A program made the position numbers and the translations under genes. The notes beneath the pieces are model-generated. The model ran no database searches, was not told the origin of the DNA, and was given only the letters and a program-made list of their open reading frames with translations. From assembly GCA_965223435.1 (NCBI GenBank), contig CBDCWQ010000020.1:62001-126000 (forward strand): a stretch of 64,000 bases of DNA. Direction: 5' to 3'. The DNA is from CBDCWQ01 sp965223435 (GTDB taxonomy: Bacteria; Myxococcota; Kuafuiibacteriia; Kuafuiibacteriales; Kuafuiibacteriaceae). Positions 27,260 to 36,466 of this stretch are shown piece by piece. Position 1 is the first letter of the stretch. Every line of letters starts with the position of its first letter.

Positions 27260-27859
27260 ATGGGAACGTTGTACGAAAAACTTCTTAAAGAGAATGCCCA
27301 GCTCAAGGACGAGATTCGAAGGCTCGAAACCTATCGGGCCATGGCTTATAGGGATGACCTCACGGGCATCTACAACCGCCGCCATTTTCACGAGCGTCTC
27401 CGAGAGGAGCTTGCGCGCGCCAGGCGTTGCCAGTGGCCCTGTTCGTTGGTCACCGTGGATGTCGATGACTTCAAGCGGTTCAACGACGAGATGGGCCATG
27501 CCACCGGCGACCGGGTGCTCGTGGCGGTGGCTCGTTTTTTGGAGACACACCTTCGTGAGATCGATATTTGCTGTCGAGTTGGAGGAGATGAATTTTCGGT
27601 GATCTTGCCTTGTACCGGTTCTTCGGGCGTCGAAACCATCGTGGCGCGCCTCAAAGAGGGGCCTTTGGCGCCGGTGGTCCGCGGCGCTCCCAAGATTCAT
27701 TTGAGCATGGGCTCGGCTACCTTCCCCAAGGACGCGGACGGTGCGTCGGCTTTGATTGCACTGGCGGACCAGCGAATGTACGCCCACAAGCGGGGCGACG
27801 CGGCATCCTCACCCAAGGACACTGAAGAACGCGCACCGCCTGCGCGTGCTGCATCTTAA
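27260..27859 (+). CDS. Diguanylate cyclase (GGDEF) with short coiled-coil N-terminus
   Basis: 199 residues. A short coiled coil (LYEKLLKENAQLKDEIRRLE) leads into a full GGDEF domain: DDLTGIYNRRHF, VDVDDFKRFNDEMGHATGD, and the active-site GGDEF in RVGGDEFSVILP. The product-inhibition I-site RxxD (REID) is present exactly five residues before GGDEF, so the enzyme should be feedback-inhibited by c-di-GMP. There is no sensory domain; the coiled coil probably drives dimerisation or partner binding. It makes c-di-GMP from two GTP in the cytosol. Convergent with amtB. Confidence 0.95.
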   Translation: MGTLYEKLLKENAQLKDEIRRLETYRAMAYRDDLTGIYNRRHFHERLREELARARRCQWPCSLVTVDVDDFKRFNDEMGHATGDRVLVAVARFLETHLREIDICCRVGGDEFSVILPCTGSSGVETIVARLKEGPLAPVVRGAPKIHLSMGSATFPKDADGASALIALADQRMYAHKRGDAASSPKDTEERAPPARAAS

Positions 27860-27902
27860 CCCCCTCGTTGTTGTCGTCTTCCTTATCCAAACCGAGAGCG
27901 CT

Positions 27903-29393
27903 TTAGCTCTCTTGGGGATCTCCGTCTTTGGGGAGAAGCATGTCGACGGCCTGCGAAACGTTTTGGCCTACGGGCTGGGACAGCGCGACCGCCGTTGCGG
28001 CTTGCGGGGCATCGCGTACGCCGCCGAGCGCATCTTCGATTGGGTAAGCCTGCATGTGCATTTCCGCCACGTCGAGACCAATGTACTCTTCGTGCTCATC
28101 GACCCGGAGTCCGATGAGGGCTTTGATGCTCAGCCACGCGGCGCTCGAGATCGCCACCACAAAGGCGCCAAGGGCGATGACGCCGAGAGCCTGCGCCCCG
28201 AGGAGGGATGCGCCGCCGCCATAGAACAAGCCGTTGCCGACGTCGGCAGAAAACTTGGCTTGAGAAAAAAGGCCCACCGCGAGGGTTCCCCACACGCCGC
28301 AGACCAGGTGCACGCTGGTGGCGCCGACCGGATCATCGATGCGGATCCGGTCAAAGAGGAACACGCTCGGAACCACCACGAGGCCAGCCACAAGTCCGAT
28401 AAGCACGGCGGACCCAGCCGACACAAAGGCACAGCCTGCGGTGATGCCCACGAGGCCGGCGAGGCATCCGTTGATCATCATGCTGAGGTCGAAACCTTTG
28501 GTGAGCACGTAGTTGATGGTGAGGGCGCCCGCGATGCCCGCGAGCGATGCAAGCATGGTTGTGGTCGCAATATGGGCGATTCCGGTCGGGTCTGCGGCCA
28601 TGGTGCTCCCGGCGTTGAATCCAAACCAACCGAGCCACAGAATGAATCCGCCCGCCGTTGCGAGGGCGATGTTGTGGCCGGGGATGGGCCTCACTTTACC
28701 GTCTTTTTGGTACTTGCCCATGCGGGGGCCGAGAAAAAAAGCGCCGGTGAGGGCGGCCCAGCCACCGACCGAGTGGACCTGCGTAGAACCGGCAAAATCC
28801 CAAAAGCCCATGTTGGCAAGCCAGCCGCCGCCCCAGATCCAATGCCCGGTGATGGGATACACGATGCCGGTGAGCACCACCGAAAAGACGATGAACGACT
28901 GAAACTTGATCCGCTCGGCAACGGCCCCGGACACGATGGAGGCTGCTGCCATGGCGAAGCAAGCCTGGAAGAAGAATTTGGCTTCGAGCGGAATTCCCGT
29001 CCAGTTCAGGGAAGAAAAGATCCCCGCGTAGGCGTCCCCCGTGGCTGGGCTGTTGTCCACCCCCGACAAGAAGACGCCTCCCAGTCCCATGAAGCCGTTT
29101 CCGTCGGCAAACATCAAACCGAAGCCGACAAAGAAGAACGCGAGGCCGGCGCATGAGGCCACCGTGAAGTTTTTGGCCAGGATGTTGACGGCGTTTTTGG
29201 CCCGACAAAACCCGGTCTCCAGCAAACCGAAGCCGGCATTCATGAAAAAGACCAAAGCGCCGGCCAGAATCACCCACACGGTGTCGAGTGCGACCTGCAA
29301 TTGAGGGCTGCCGTCGTCGGCCCATGCGGGTAGGGCGAAGAGGAAGACAAAGATGAGCGTGCCAAGCCGGCTAAGTTTCGATGTTGAGATCAT
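27903..29393 (-). CDS. amtB: Ammonium transporter (Amt/Mep/Rh)
   Basis: ATG 29393 gives 496 residues with a cleavable signal-like segment (LIFVFLFALPAWA) and eleven helices. Signatures include GFGLLETGFCRAKNAVNIL, the conserved FQACFAMAAASIVSGAVAER, and VHSVGGWAALTGA; the twin pore histidines are the VHSVGG and VHLVCG positions. It is a trimeric inner-membrane ammonium channel. A C-terminal cytosolic tail ends after about 65 residues. The PII gene glnK, usually paired with amtB, is absent on both sides. A sigma54 promoter at 29452-29467 suggests nitrogen control. Confidence 0.96.
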   Translation of the reverse strand: MISTSKLSRLGTLIFVFLFALPAWADDGSPQLQVALDTVWVILAGALVFFMNAGFGLLETGFCRAKNAVNILAKNFTVASCAGLAFFFVGFGLMFADGNGFMGLGGVFLSGVDNSPATGDAYAGIFSSLNWTGIPLEAKFFFQACFAMAAASIVSGAVAERIKFQSFIVFSVVLTGIVYPITGHWIWGGGWLANMGFWDFAGSTQVHSVGGWAALTGAFFLGPRMGKYQKDGKVRPIPGHNIALATAGGFILWLGWFGFNAGSTMAADPTGIAHIATTTMLASLAGIAGALTINYVLTKGFDLSMMINGCLAGLVGITAGCAFVSAGSAVLIGLVAGLVVVPSVFLFDRIRIDDPVGATSVHLVCGVWGTLAVGLFSQAKFSADVGNGLFYGGGASLLGAQALGVIALGAFVVAISSAAWLSIKALIGLRVDEHEEYIGLDVAEMHMQAYPIEDALGGVRDAPQAATAVALSQPVGQNVSQAVDMLLPKDGDPQES

Positions 29394-29451
29394 GACGAAT
29401 CGTTCCTTCTTTCGGGTCGCGGCGGGTTCGTTGCCGGATGGTCCCTGTCTG

Positions 29452-29467
29452 AGCAATCATCGTGCCG
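29452..29467 (-). promoter_or_regulatory. Near-consensus sigma54 promoter of amtB
   Basis: The minus strand reads CGGCACG-ATGA-TTGCT, matching GGCACG-N4-TTGCW at all core positions. The predicted transcription start lies about 48 bases before the amtB ATG. This is the expected promoter type for NtrC-controlled ammonium transport. Confidence 0.85.
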
Positions 29468-29684
29468 GGCGAAGGGCCTTGGCCCAATAAAGCCAAAGAG
29501 CAATACTTTACAGTAACTTAGGTCCAGTGGGAGGACTGCGTAAGCCCGATCGAGACTACCTTTTGGTAGGATGTCGTCCGAGGCCTCCTACCGATTCGTA
29601 GGACATGAGTTCCGCGCCTCGCTGCCAGACCCCGCGAGCCCTTGGCCTTGTGTCGGTGGCCCGCGGCCGGTAAGCCCTTCGGGC

Positions 29685-30212
29685 GTGAGGCGGCCTCTTC
29701 TGTGTCTGCTTGGTGTGGGCTGTATCACCTCGTGTGGCTATCGCCTCGGTTACGGGCCCCAGCGAGGTGGTCGCCCCCTTCGAATCTACGTGGCCGAGGT
29801 GAAGGCGCCCGACATTGACGTCGACGCCGGTGGTTTGCTGATGCAGTCCGTGGGCCGCGCCGTGGCGCACCGCGTGGGGATGGAGCTCGCGAGCCGGGAT
29901 CGCTCGGAATGGACGCTCGAGGTCGAACTGGTCCGATTGAGCCTGGGATTGGATGCGTTTGCGGAGCCCCCGGTTCGTGCCGCGGGCTACGAGGTGGTCG
30001 CCGAACTTCGGGCAAGGCTCATCGACCACGATGGGCGGGTACGGTGGCGATCGCCGGCCATGGTCGGTCGTTCGAAGTTTGTGTCGCCCGCCGGTCGCCT
30101 GGAGGCGCTTGATGGCGCCAGCCGCCGGGCCAAGGCGCGCGCCATCGAACAGGCCGCACAGCGGCTTTTGACTTCTTTGGGACTGACCCTTCGCGACTAT
30201 CCACCGGGCTGA
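29685..30212 (+). CDS. LptE-like LPS-assembly lipoprotein
   Basis: GTG 29685 gives a 175-residue product whose signal peptide (RRPLLCLLGVGCITS) ends at the lipidated Cys of CGYRLG, the hallmark opening of LptE proteins. The remaining sequence (LRIYVAEVKAPDIDV, VAHRVGMELASRD, WTLEVELVRLSLG, YEVVAELRARLID) follows the LptE beta-alpha pattern. LptE plugs the LptD barrel and helps insert LPS in the outer membrane. An in-frame ATG at 29571 is possible, but would put 38 polar residues before the signal. It is convergent with the FHA regulator, 8 bp apart. No lptD is nearby. Confidence 0.7.
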   Translation: MRRPLLCLLGVGCITSCGYRLGYGPQRGGRPLRIYVAEVKAPDIDVDAGGLLMQSVGRAVAHRVGMELASRDRSEWTLEVELVRLSLGLDAFAEPPVRAAGYEVVAELRARLIDHDGRVRWRSPAMVGRSKFVSPAGRLEALDGASRRAKARAIEQAAQRLLTSLGLTLRDYPPG

Positions 30213-30220
30213 TCGGGCGG

Positions 30221-31528
30221 CTATCCATCGAGATGGTGTTTTTTCAACAGTCGATAGAGGTAGTTGCGATCGATGCCCGCCTCTCGGGCCGCTTTACTGA
30301 TGTTTTTGCTGCGGCTCATCAAACGCTCTAGGTACGCCCTCTCGAAGGTCATCACCAACCGATCTTTGGCTTCTTTGAATGGCACATCGGGGCCTTCGAG
30401 TTCGGGGCCTTTGGGCGATGGCCGTTGTTCTTTGGGCACCATGGGAATGGCGTGTTCCGCCCCCAAATGAACCGCCCGCTCGAGGGCATTACGCAGTTCC
30501 CGAACGTTTCCCGGCCAGGCGTAAGACAGGAGTGCTTCTTTCACAGGGCCTTCGATGTCGAAGGCGCCTTCGGCGCCGAGGTCTCGCAAGATGTGTTCTG
30601 CGAGAATGAGCACGTCGTCACCCCGTTCGCGCAGAGGCGGGAGTCGCAGAGTGACCACGGCAAAGCGAAAAAAGAGGTCCTGTCGAAAACGACCTTGGCT
30701 GATTTCTTCTTCCAGGTTTCGGTTGGTGGCGGCCAGGAGCCTCACGTCGACGCGGCGCCGCGTGCTTTCGCCCACGCGTTGGATTTCTTTCGATTCCACG
30801 GCTCGGAGGAGCTTGGGCTGAAGATCGATGGGCAGCTCCCCGAGTTCGTCCAAAAACAACGTGCCGCCGTTCGCGGCTTCGAAGGCTCCCGCACGGTCCC
30901 CGTGGGCATCGGTAAAGGCGCCTCGAACGTGTCCGAACAGCTCACTTTCGATCAAGTTATGAGGAATGGCGCTGCAGTCGATGACGATGAGGGGCCTGTC
31001 CTTGCGATCGGACGCCGCGTGAATGGCTTTGGCGACCCACTCTTTGCCTGTTCCTGTTTCCCCAACGATCAGCACGGTGGCTTTGGTCGAGGCGGTCCTT
31101 TCGAGGAGGGCGAACACGGATCGCATGGCTCGCGAACGTCCGATGAGTGGTCCGAACGCGGTTGCTTCTGAGGGCACCATTGTGGGTTGCGTGGCCAATT
31201 CGATAGACAGCTCCGGCCCCACGGGTCCGCCGATATGCAAGACCGCGCCTGCCCCCACGCGGACTTCCGTGATCCGCGCTCGGTCAAAGAAGGTCCCGTT
31301 TTTGGACCCCACGTCTTTCACCAACACCCGGTCCGCTTCGGCCCGGATCTCGAGGTGGTAGCGAGAAACGGACGACGACTCGAGCACCACGTCGTTCGAG
31401 GGGTGTTTCCCGACCAGGAGGGTGCCTTCGATGGGAAACCGAAGAAGCGCGTCGTCCTTTTGCACGACCAACACAAAGCTCAGACCTGGCCCGCGCCCGG
31501 CTCCCCCAAATTCGACGGTTTCGGTCAT
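30221..31528 (-). CDS. FHA-domain sigma54-dependent transcriptional activator
   Basis: ATG 31528 (AGAAGGA upstream) gives 435 residues. An N-terminal FHA phosphothreonine-binding domain (GKHPSNDVVL, SSSVSRYHLEI, DVGSKNGTFF) is followed by an AAA+ domain with Walker A GETGTGKE, a GAFTDA variant of the GAFTGA sigma54-contact loop, and Walker B GGTLFLDELGE. A C-terminal Fis-type helix-turn-helix (ISKAAREAGIDRNYLYRLLK) binds DNA. This architecture is common in Myxococcota, where Ser/Thr kinase signals are read through FHA. Targets may include the sigma54 promoters in this window, but that is inference. Confidence 0.93.
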   Translation of the reverse strand: MTETVEFGGAGRGPGLSFVLVVQKDDALLRFPIEGTLLVGKHPSNDVVLESSSVSRYHLEIRAEADRVLVKDVGSKNGTFFDRARITEVRVGAGAVLHIGGPVGPELSIELATQPTMVPSEATAFGPLIGRSRAMRSVFALLERTASTKATVLIVGETGTGKEWVAKAIHAASDRKDRPLIVIDCSAIPHNLIESELFGHVRGAFTDAHGDRAGAFEAANGGTLFLDELGELPIDLQPKLLRAVESKEIQRVGESTRRRVDVRLLAATNRNLEEEISQGRFRQDLFFRFAVVTLRLPPLRERGDDVLILAEHILRDLGAEGAFDIEGPVKEALLSYAWPGNVRELRNALERAVHLGAEHAIPMVPKEQRPSPKGPELEGPDVPFKEAKDRLVMTFERAYLERLMSRSKNISKAAREAGIDRNYLYRLLKKHHLDG

Positions 31529-31774
31529 GACACGTCCTTCTCGGTCCGGACCCACTCATGCCCTGATCGGGCCCCTTTTCCAAGCGCTCAGATCCTGACG
31601 AAGTCCTTGAAGAGGGTTCACGTTGATTTTGGAGTCCAGGACGCCGCGCGGGGCCTGATGCCAGCAGCCATTCGTAGCTGGGCGGCATTTTTTGGGCGCC
31701 GACATTTACTTGGCGGGTGAGGTGCGTATAGTTCACTCGGCGGGGCCATCATTGTGCTCCGAAGGAGAACTTTT

Positions 31775-32899
31775 ATGGGCGCCATCTGGGACCGCATTAC
31801 CTCTCAATTCATTGAAATCATTGAATGGTTGGACGACGACCACCAAACCCTCGTATGGCGTTTTCCCGTCAGAGGGCAGGAAATCAAAAACGGCGCCAAG
31901 CTGGTCGTCCGCGAGGGGCAATCCGCGGTGTTCATCAATGAGGGAAAGCTCGCCGACGTGTTCAAGGCGGGCACCTACACCCTGACCACCGAAAACTTGC
32001 CGATTCTCTCCACCCTGAAGGGGTGGAAGTATGGATTTAATTCCCCGTTCAAGGCCGAGGTCTACTTTGTCTCGACCACGCAGTTCACCGATCTTCGCTG
32101 GGGCACCAGGAATCCCATCATGATGCGGGATCCCGAGTTTGGGCCCCTCCGGCTGAGAGCCCATGGCCTATACACCATCCGGGTGGAAGATCCCGCCAAG
32201 TTTCTGAGACAGGTGGCTGGGACCGATTCCGAGTTCGAGGTGGACGAAATTCTTGGCCAGCTCAAGGGCACCATGGTGGCGCGTTTTACCGAATCGCTCG
32301 GGGCGGCCAAGATACCCGCGCTCGATTTGGCTGGAAACTACGAAGAGATCGCGAAGAAGATTCTTCCGCGAATCCGGACCGATTTTGAGGACATGGGGCT
32401 TCATATTCCGAAGTTTCTCATCGAGAACATTTCGCTTCCCGCCGCGGTGGAGAAGATCCTCGACAAGCGAAGCGAAATGGCCATCCTCGGAAACATGGGG
32501 CAGTACGCAGCCTATCAAATGGCCAACGCGATACCCGACGCAGCGCGAACGCCCAACAGCATGGCCGGAGCCGGTATGGGGCTCGCGGCGGGGATGGCGA
32601 TGGGCAACCAGATGGGCCATCTTGCGGGCGCTGGCTATCCGCAGCCGCAAGGTTACCCGCCGCAGGCGGCCATGGGGGTCGGAATGGCGGTCCCCGGATC
32701 ACCGGGGGTTGCTTTCGGCGCGCAATCGACCGCGCCTCAAGCTGGGCCCCCAGGAGCCTCGCAGGGATCTCCACCGCCTTCGTCCGGTGCGCCCAGCATG
32801 GTCGATCGCCTAAAAAAGCTCGATGCCCTCAAAGCCGCAGGAGTGCTCTCGGATGAGGAGTACACAAAAAAGCGGAACGAAATCCTCGCTGAAATCTGA
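31775..32899 (+). CDS. SPFH-domain protein with C-terminal SHOCT motif
   Basis: ATG 31775 follows GAAGGAG, giving 374 residues. The first about 250 form the virion-core-like SPFH/Band-7 domain (WRFPVRGQEIKNGAKLVVRE, GQSAVFINEGKLADVF, LTTENLPILSTLKGW). A Gly/Met/Pro/Gln-rich linker then leads to a SHOCT motif (VDRLKKLDALKAAGVLSDEE). The family forms membrane-associated or cytosolic oligomers of unclear role. It is monocistronic and convergent with the DUF4388 gene. Confidence 0.9.
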   Translation: MGAIWDRITSQFIEIIEWLDDDHQTLVWRFPVRGQEIKNGAKLVVREGQSAVFINEGKLADVFKAGTYTLTTENLPILSTLKGWKYGFNSPFKAEVYFVSTTQFTDLRWGTRNPIMMRDPEFGPLRLRAHGLYTIRVEDPAKFLRQVAGTDSEFEVDEILGQLKGTMVARFTESLGAAKIPALDLAGNYEEIAKKILPRIRTDFEDMGLHIPKFLIENISLPAAVEKILDKRSEMAILGNMGQYAAYQMANAIPDAARTPNSMAGAGMGLAAGMAMGNQMGHLAGAGYPQPQGYPPQAAMGVGMAVPGSPGVAFGAQSTAPQAGPPGASQGSPPPSSGAPSMVDRLKKLDALKAAGVLSDEEYTKKRNEILAEI

Positions 32900-32950
32900 T
32901 GGGGCGAGGCGCCCGACTCCGGCGTGTATAGGGCGCTCGGCCCGTTCCCC

Positions 32951-34912
32951 CTATGGGGCGCGCGCTTCGGCTTGCTGAACCCACAGGGTGAGCGTCGAGA
33001 CGCGTTTGTCGTTTGGAGCGAGGGCCTCGGCGCGTTGAACGATATCTTTGAGGAGCGCCAGCTTGCCCGTGCGGCGATAGACCGGGTTGTAGTAGATGGC
33101 ACGGGCGAGCCCAATGAGGTACACGTGCTCCTCCGCGCACAGCGCGACCGCTTCTCGGAAAGCCTCTTCCGCGTTCGTAAAGTTGCCTTGCCCGAGTAAG
33201 GCGACCCCCTGCTGAAAGTGTTCTCGAGAAAGCGCCTGTTCAGGGGTTTCTTGAGGCGTTCCGTCGCTGTTGCGAGGGATTGGGCCCGCGTAGACCAGCT
33301 TTCGCGGCATTTCACCATCGCGGCCGTTTTCGGGGACTGGCATGGGGGGAATCTCGGTCCCATCGGGGGTCGGAGGCGGTGCCGTCTTGGCCGTGGTTGC
33401 GGGCGGCGGCGGAGGGGTCGCGGCCGCGGGTGGTGGCATTCGGGGTGGGGGGGACGTGGATTCGACGGGTGCCGGAGGACTTGAGGTCTTGGGCTCGGCG
33501 GCGTGGGGCAATTGGCTTTCGAGGTCTTTGGTGCGCTGACGTTCTTCGCGGATCCGGGCCTCAAAGTCGCGGGAGCTCGGGGTGAAGGCCTTGAGCTCTT
33601 CACAGATAGACAACACCGCAACGATTCGGGCCGCGTCGTTGGTGGCGATCTTCGCGATCTCGGCTGCGTCCACCATGTTGTAGGCTCGCCCCCCGAACTC
33701 GAGGAAGGCGATTTCTGGTGCGGACAGCACAAAACGGTCTTGAAGTGCACTGAGGGGACGTTTCAGCGCGAAGTAGTGTTCTTCGGGCTCGCCGACGATC
33801 TCCTTGATGGTCTCTTCGGGGGCGTATTTTCGGATGCCCAGCGCGATCACTTCGCCGACCTCAATTTGATAGCCGCCTTTTTGAGGGGGCGGGGGCCGGG
33901 TGCTGAACTCGATGGATCCTGGTCGCCCGTCGAAACACGCGACCAAAAGCTCTTCAGCCGATGTGGCTTGCTCTTTATGAAGCTCTTCTTCTGATAGGTA
34001 TCCAAGGTCGACCAACGCGCGGCCGAGTGCGACGCCTCGTTCTATCGACCGTTTGGCGGCTTCAGCGTATTGGTTTTCGTTGAGATGGTCTCGTTCGACC
34101 AGCGCGCGACCGAGGTTGTCTCCTGGTACGCTGGAGGCGACAAACACCGGAACGCCTTCGTTCAGGTGGGCGGTGACGTCCTCTCCGTCGCGGCGGATCT
34201 TGAGCATTCCGGAAACGCCGTCTGCCCAACGGCGATAGAGAATTCTTGCCAGCTCTTGCGGCCTCAGGGGAGACCGCGATACCGGCGGCGGGCCACCTGG
34301 ACTGGTTCCCCCTTCAGCATCGGGTGGGCGCCTGATGCCCGAGGGTTCGTCGATGTCGAAGGCCTCGTGCAGAAGTTCTTGATCGTCGAGGACGTCGAGC
34401 TGGCCGGCAATCTCTGTGAGACCCATGGGTTTCATCGCGTTGTCCTGCTCCTCGGGGTGCTTTGATGCGCCCGATCCGCCTCCACCAGGGGCCACTTGGT
34501 TGGTGGTGCTCGTGATTTGTTCGGGGACCAGCAGCGGTCGTTTCTCTTGGTTCTTCAAACCCTGTTGCTCAAGGAGGATCTCGGTGGCGCTTCGATAGAT
34601 GGCCTGGGTGTCGATGGGGTCCGCGATGAGGTGAATGAACTCGGGCGCGGGTGCAAGCCGGCCGCCCAAGATGATCGTAGGGGGCACCTGGTACCCTGGC
34701 CCCAATCTCTGAAGGGTGTCGATCATGTCGAGGCCGTCCAGTTTGCGGGACAGAATCAAAAGCGAGATGTTGCGCTTATCGAGACACCCTTCGAGCTCTG
34801 CGGGCTGCTCGACCACTTCGACGTTTGTGTCGTGCCGCGCCAACAGGATCCGAACTTTTTTGGCAAGGACCGCGTCTTGAGTGCACACGACGATTGTGTG
34901 GATGCTTGCCAC
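32951..34912 (-). CDS. DUF4388 (PATAN) protein with degenerate receiver and TPR C-terminus
   Basis: 653 residues. Residues 1-115 look like a receiver fold, but lack the acidic pair, and the phospho-acceptor position reads LLILSRKLDG (Ser in place of Asp). Residues about 215-330 are a DUF4388/PATAN domain (LARILYRRWADGVSGMLKIR, then DLGYLSEEEL). A Pro/Thr-rich linker (about 480-540) leads to C-terminal TPR-like helices (FQQGVALLGQGNFTNAEEAF). Such proteins are abundant in Myxococcota and are thought to act as interaction hubs in gliding, polarity or signalling. No phosphorylation-dependent switch is likely here. Confidence 0.85.
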   Translation of the reverse strand: MASIHTIVVCTQDAVLAKKVRILLARHDTNVEVVEQPAELEGCLDKRNISLLILSRKLDGLDMIDTLQRLGPGYQVPPTIILGGRLAPAPEFIHLIADPIDTQAIYRSATEILLEQQGLKNQEKRPLLVPEQITSTTNQVAPGGGGSGASKHPEEQDNAMKPMGLTEIAGQLDVLDDQELLHEAFDIDEPSGIRRPPDAEGGTSPGGPPPVSRSPLRPQELARILYRRWADGVSGMLKIRRDGEDVTAHLNEGVPVFVASSVPGDNLGRALVERDHLNENQYAEAAKRSIERGVALGRALVDLGYLSEEELHKEQATSAEELLVACFDGRPGSIEFSTRPPPPQKGGYQIEVGEVIALGIRKYAPEETIKEIVGEPEEHYFALKRPLSALQDRFVLSAPEIAFLEFGGRAYNMVDAAEIAKIATNDAARIVAVLSICEELKAFTPSSRDFEARIREERQRTKDLESQLPHAAEPKTSSPPAPVESTSPPPRMPPPAAATPPPPPATTAKTAPPPTPDGTEIPPMPVPENGRDGEMPRKLVYAGPIPRNSDGTPQETPEQALSREHFQQGVALLGQGNFTNAEEAFREAVALCAEEHVYLIGLARAIYYNPVYRRTGKLALLKDIVQRAEALAPNDKRVSTLTLWVQQAEARAP

Positions 34913-35081
34913 CGAAACCAGATCCGACGAACGGCGGTTACATCAGGTGGAAAGGCCCCCTCAAGCCTTTCTCGCACGTCCCGCCGAACTTTGGGCACTT
35001 TTTAGGGTAAGACCCTAGCATGATGCAAGTGGGCCTTTCCCAGTCGAGGGATATGCATCCTTCTGTGGTACTAGCTTCGCG

Positions 35082-36437
35082 GTGTTTGACAACCTCCAAG
35101 ACCGGCTCCAGGACACCCTCAAGAAGGTTCGGGGCCACGGGACACTCTCTGAGGGCAACATTCGAGACGCGCTTCGTGACGTTCGAATGGCTCTTTTGGA
35201 AGCGGACGTGCATTTTCGGGTGGTCAAGGAGTTTGTCGCCGAGGTGAAGGCGCGGGTTTTGGGACAAGAGGTCACGAAGTCCCTGTCCCCGAGCCAAGAC
35301 TTCATTCGTATTGTGGGCGAAGAGCTCACAAAAACCATGGGTGAGCGGGCGGCCCTTCTCGACCTGAAGTCGAAACCGCCCATCGTCATCATGCTCATGG
35401 GGCTTCAGGGTTCCGGCAAGACCACGACCAGTGCCAAGCTGGCACGAAAGCTCAAGGCCGATGGGAGAAAGCCCCTGCTTGTCCCTGCCGACGTCCAGCG
35501 TCCGGCAGCCATCGCGCAACTTCACACCTTGGCCAAGGCTGTGGGTGTCGATGCCTTCGAAACCGAAGCCCACCATCCGGTGCCCGACATTGCCAAGGCC
35601 GCCCTTCAAAGGGCCGATCGCCAAGGGCACGATACGGTGATCGTCGACACCGCGGGTCGTCTTCAAATCGATCTCGAGCTGATGGACGAACTTCGCAACA
35701 CCAAGGAGGTTCTGGAGCCCAAGTATTGTCTTTTGGTGCTCGACGCCATGACCGGCCAAGAGGCTGTGAACGTTGCGTCTGAGTTTCATGCGCAGATCGG
35801 CATCGATGGGGTGATCATGACCAAACTGGATGGCGACGCCCGAGGTGGTGCCGCTCTTTCGGTTCGGCGGATCACCGGTGCTCCCATCTATTTCGCCGGC
35901 ATGGGCGAAAAGACTGATGCGCTAGAGGTCTTTCACCCGGACCGCATCGCGCAGCGAATTCTCGGTATGGGCGATGTGATGTCGCTCATCGAAAAAACGC
36001 AAGACGCCTACGATCAAAAGAAGGCGCGCAAGATGGCGCGCAAGATGAAAAAAGCGGACTTTAGTCTGGATGACTTTCGGGAGCAGATGCAGATGATCCG
36101 CAAAATGGGCGACATGAAAGATCTGCTCAAAATGATTCCGGGCGGGGCGCAGGCGATGAAGAAACTCGGAGCCGGTGGTCCCGATCCGGACAAGGCGCTC
36201 AGCCAGGTTGAGGCCATCATCAGTTCCATGACCCCCAAGGAGCGTGCGCACCCCGAGATCCTCAACGGTTCGCGCCGCAAGCGGGTGGCTTCGGGAAGCG
36301 GCAGAAGCATTGCCGAAGTGAATGCGTTTTTAAAGCGGTTTAAAGAAGCGAAGAAGGTCATGAAAAGAATGTCAAAAATGGGCCCCGGGGGTCTTCGCTC
36401 GCTTTTGGGGAATATGCCTGGCCGCGGGGGCTTTTGA
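35082..36437 (+). CDS. ffh: Signal recognition particle GTPase
   Basis: GTG 35082 gives 451 residues. It has the N domain, the G domain with P-loop GLQGSGKTTTSAKL (residues 107-120), DVQRPAAIAQL, DTAGR, TKLDGDARGG, and the Met-rich M domain (MARKMKKADFSLDDF, MIRKMGDMKDLLKMIPG, GSRRKRVASGSG). It binds 4.5S RNA and signal sequences at the ribosome and docks with FtsY. In many bacteria ffh is followed by rpsP-rimM-trmD; here the next gene is ddl instead. Confidence 0.98.
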   Translation: MFDNLQDRLQDTLKKVRGHGTLSEGNIRDALRDVRMALLEADVHFRVVKEFVAEVKARVLGQEVTKSLSPSQDFIRIVGEELTKTMGERAALLDLKSKPPIVIMLMGLQGSGKTTTSAKLARKLKADGRKPLLVPADVQRPAAIAQLHTLAKAVGVDAFETEAHHPVPDIAKAALQRADRQGHDTVIVDTAGRLQIDLELMDELRNTKEVLEPKYCLLVLDAMTGQEAVNVASEFHAQIGIDGVIMTKLDGDARGGAALSVRRITGAPIYFAGMGEKTDALEVFHPDRIAQRILGMGDVMSLIEKTQDAYDQKKARKMARKMKKADFSLDDFREQMQMIRKMGDMKDLLKMIPGGAQAMKKLGAGGPDPDKALSQVEAIISSMTPKERAHPEILNGSRRKRVASGSGRSIAEVNAFLKRFKEAKKVMKRMSKMGPGGLRSLLGNMPGRGGF

Positions 36438-36466
36438 CAGGCCCATGCGCTGAGGAAAGCAAGCAC

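Noticed and set aside
27894..27911. Hairpin GAGAGC/GCTCTC at the end of amtB as terminator
   Set aside because: Only six base pairs and no T-run on either strand; it overlaps the amtB stop region.
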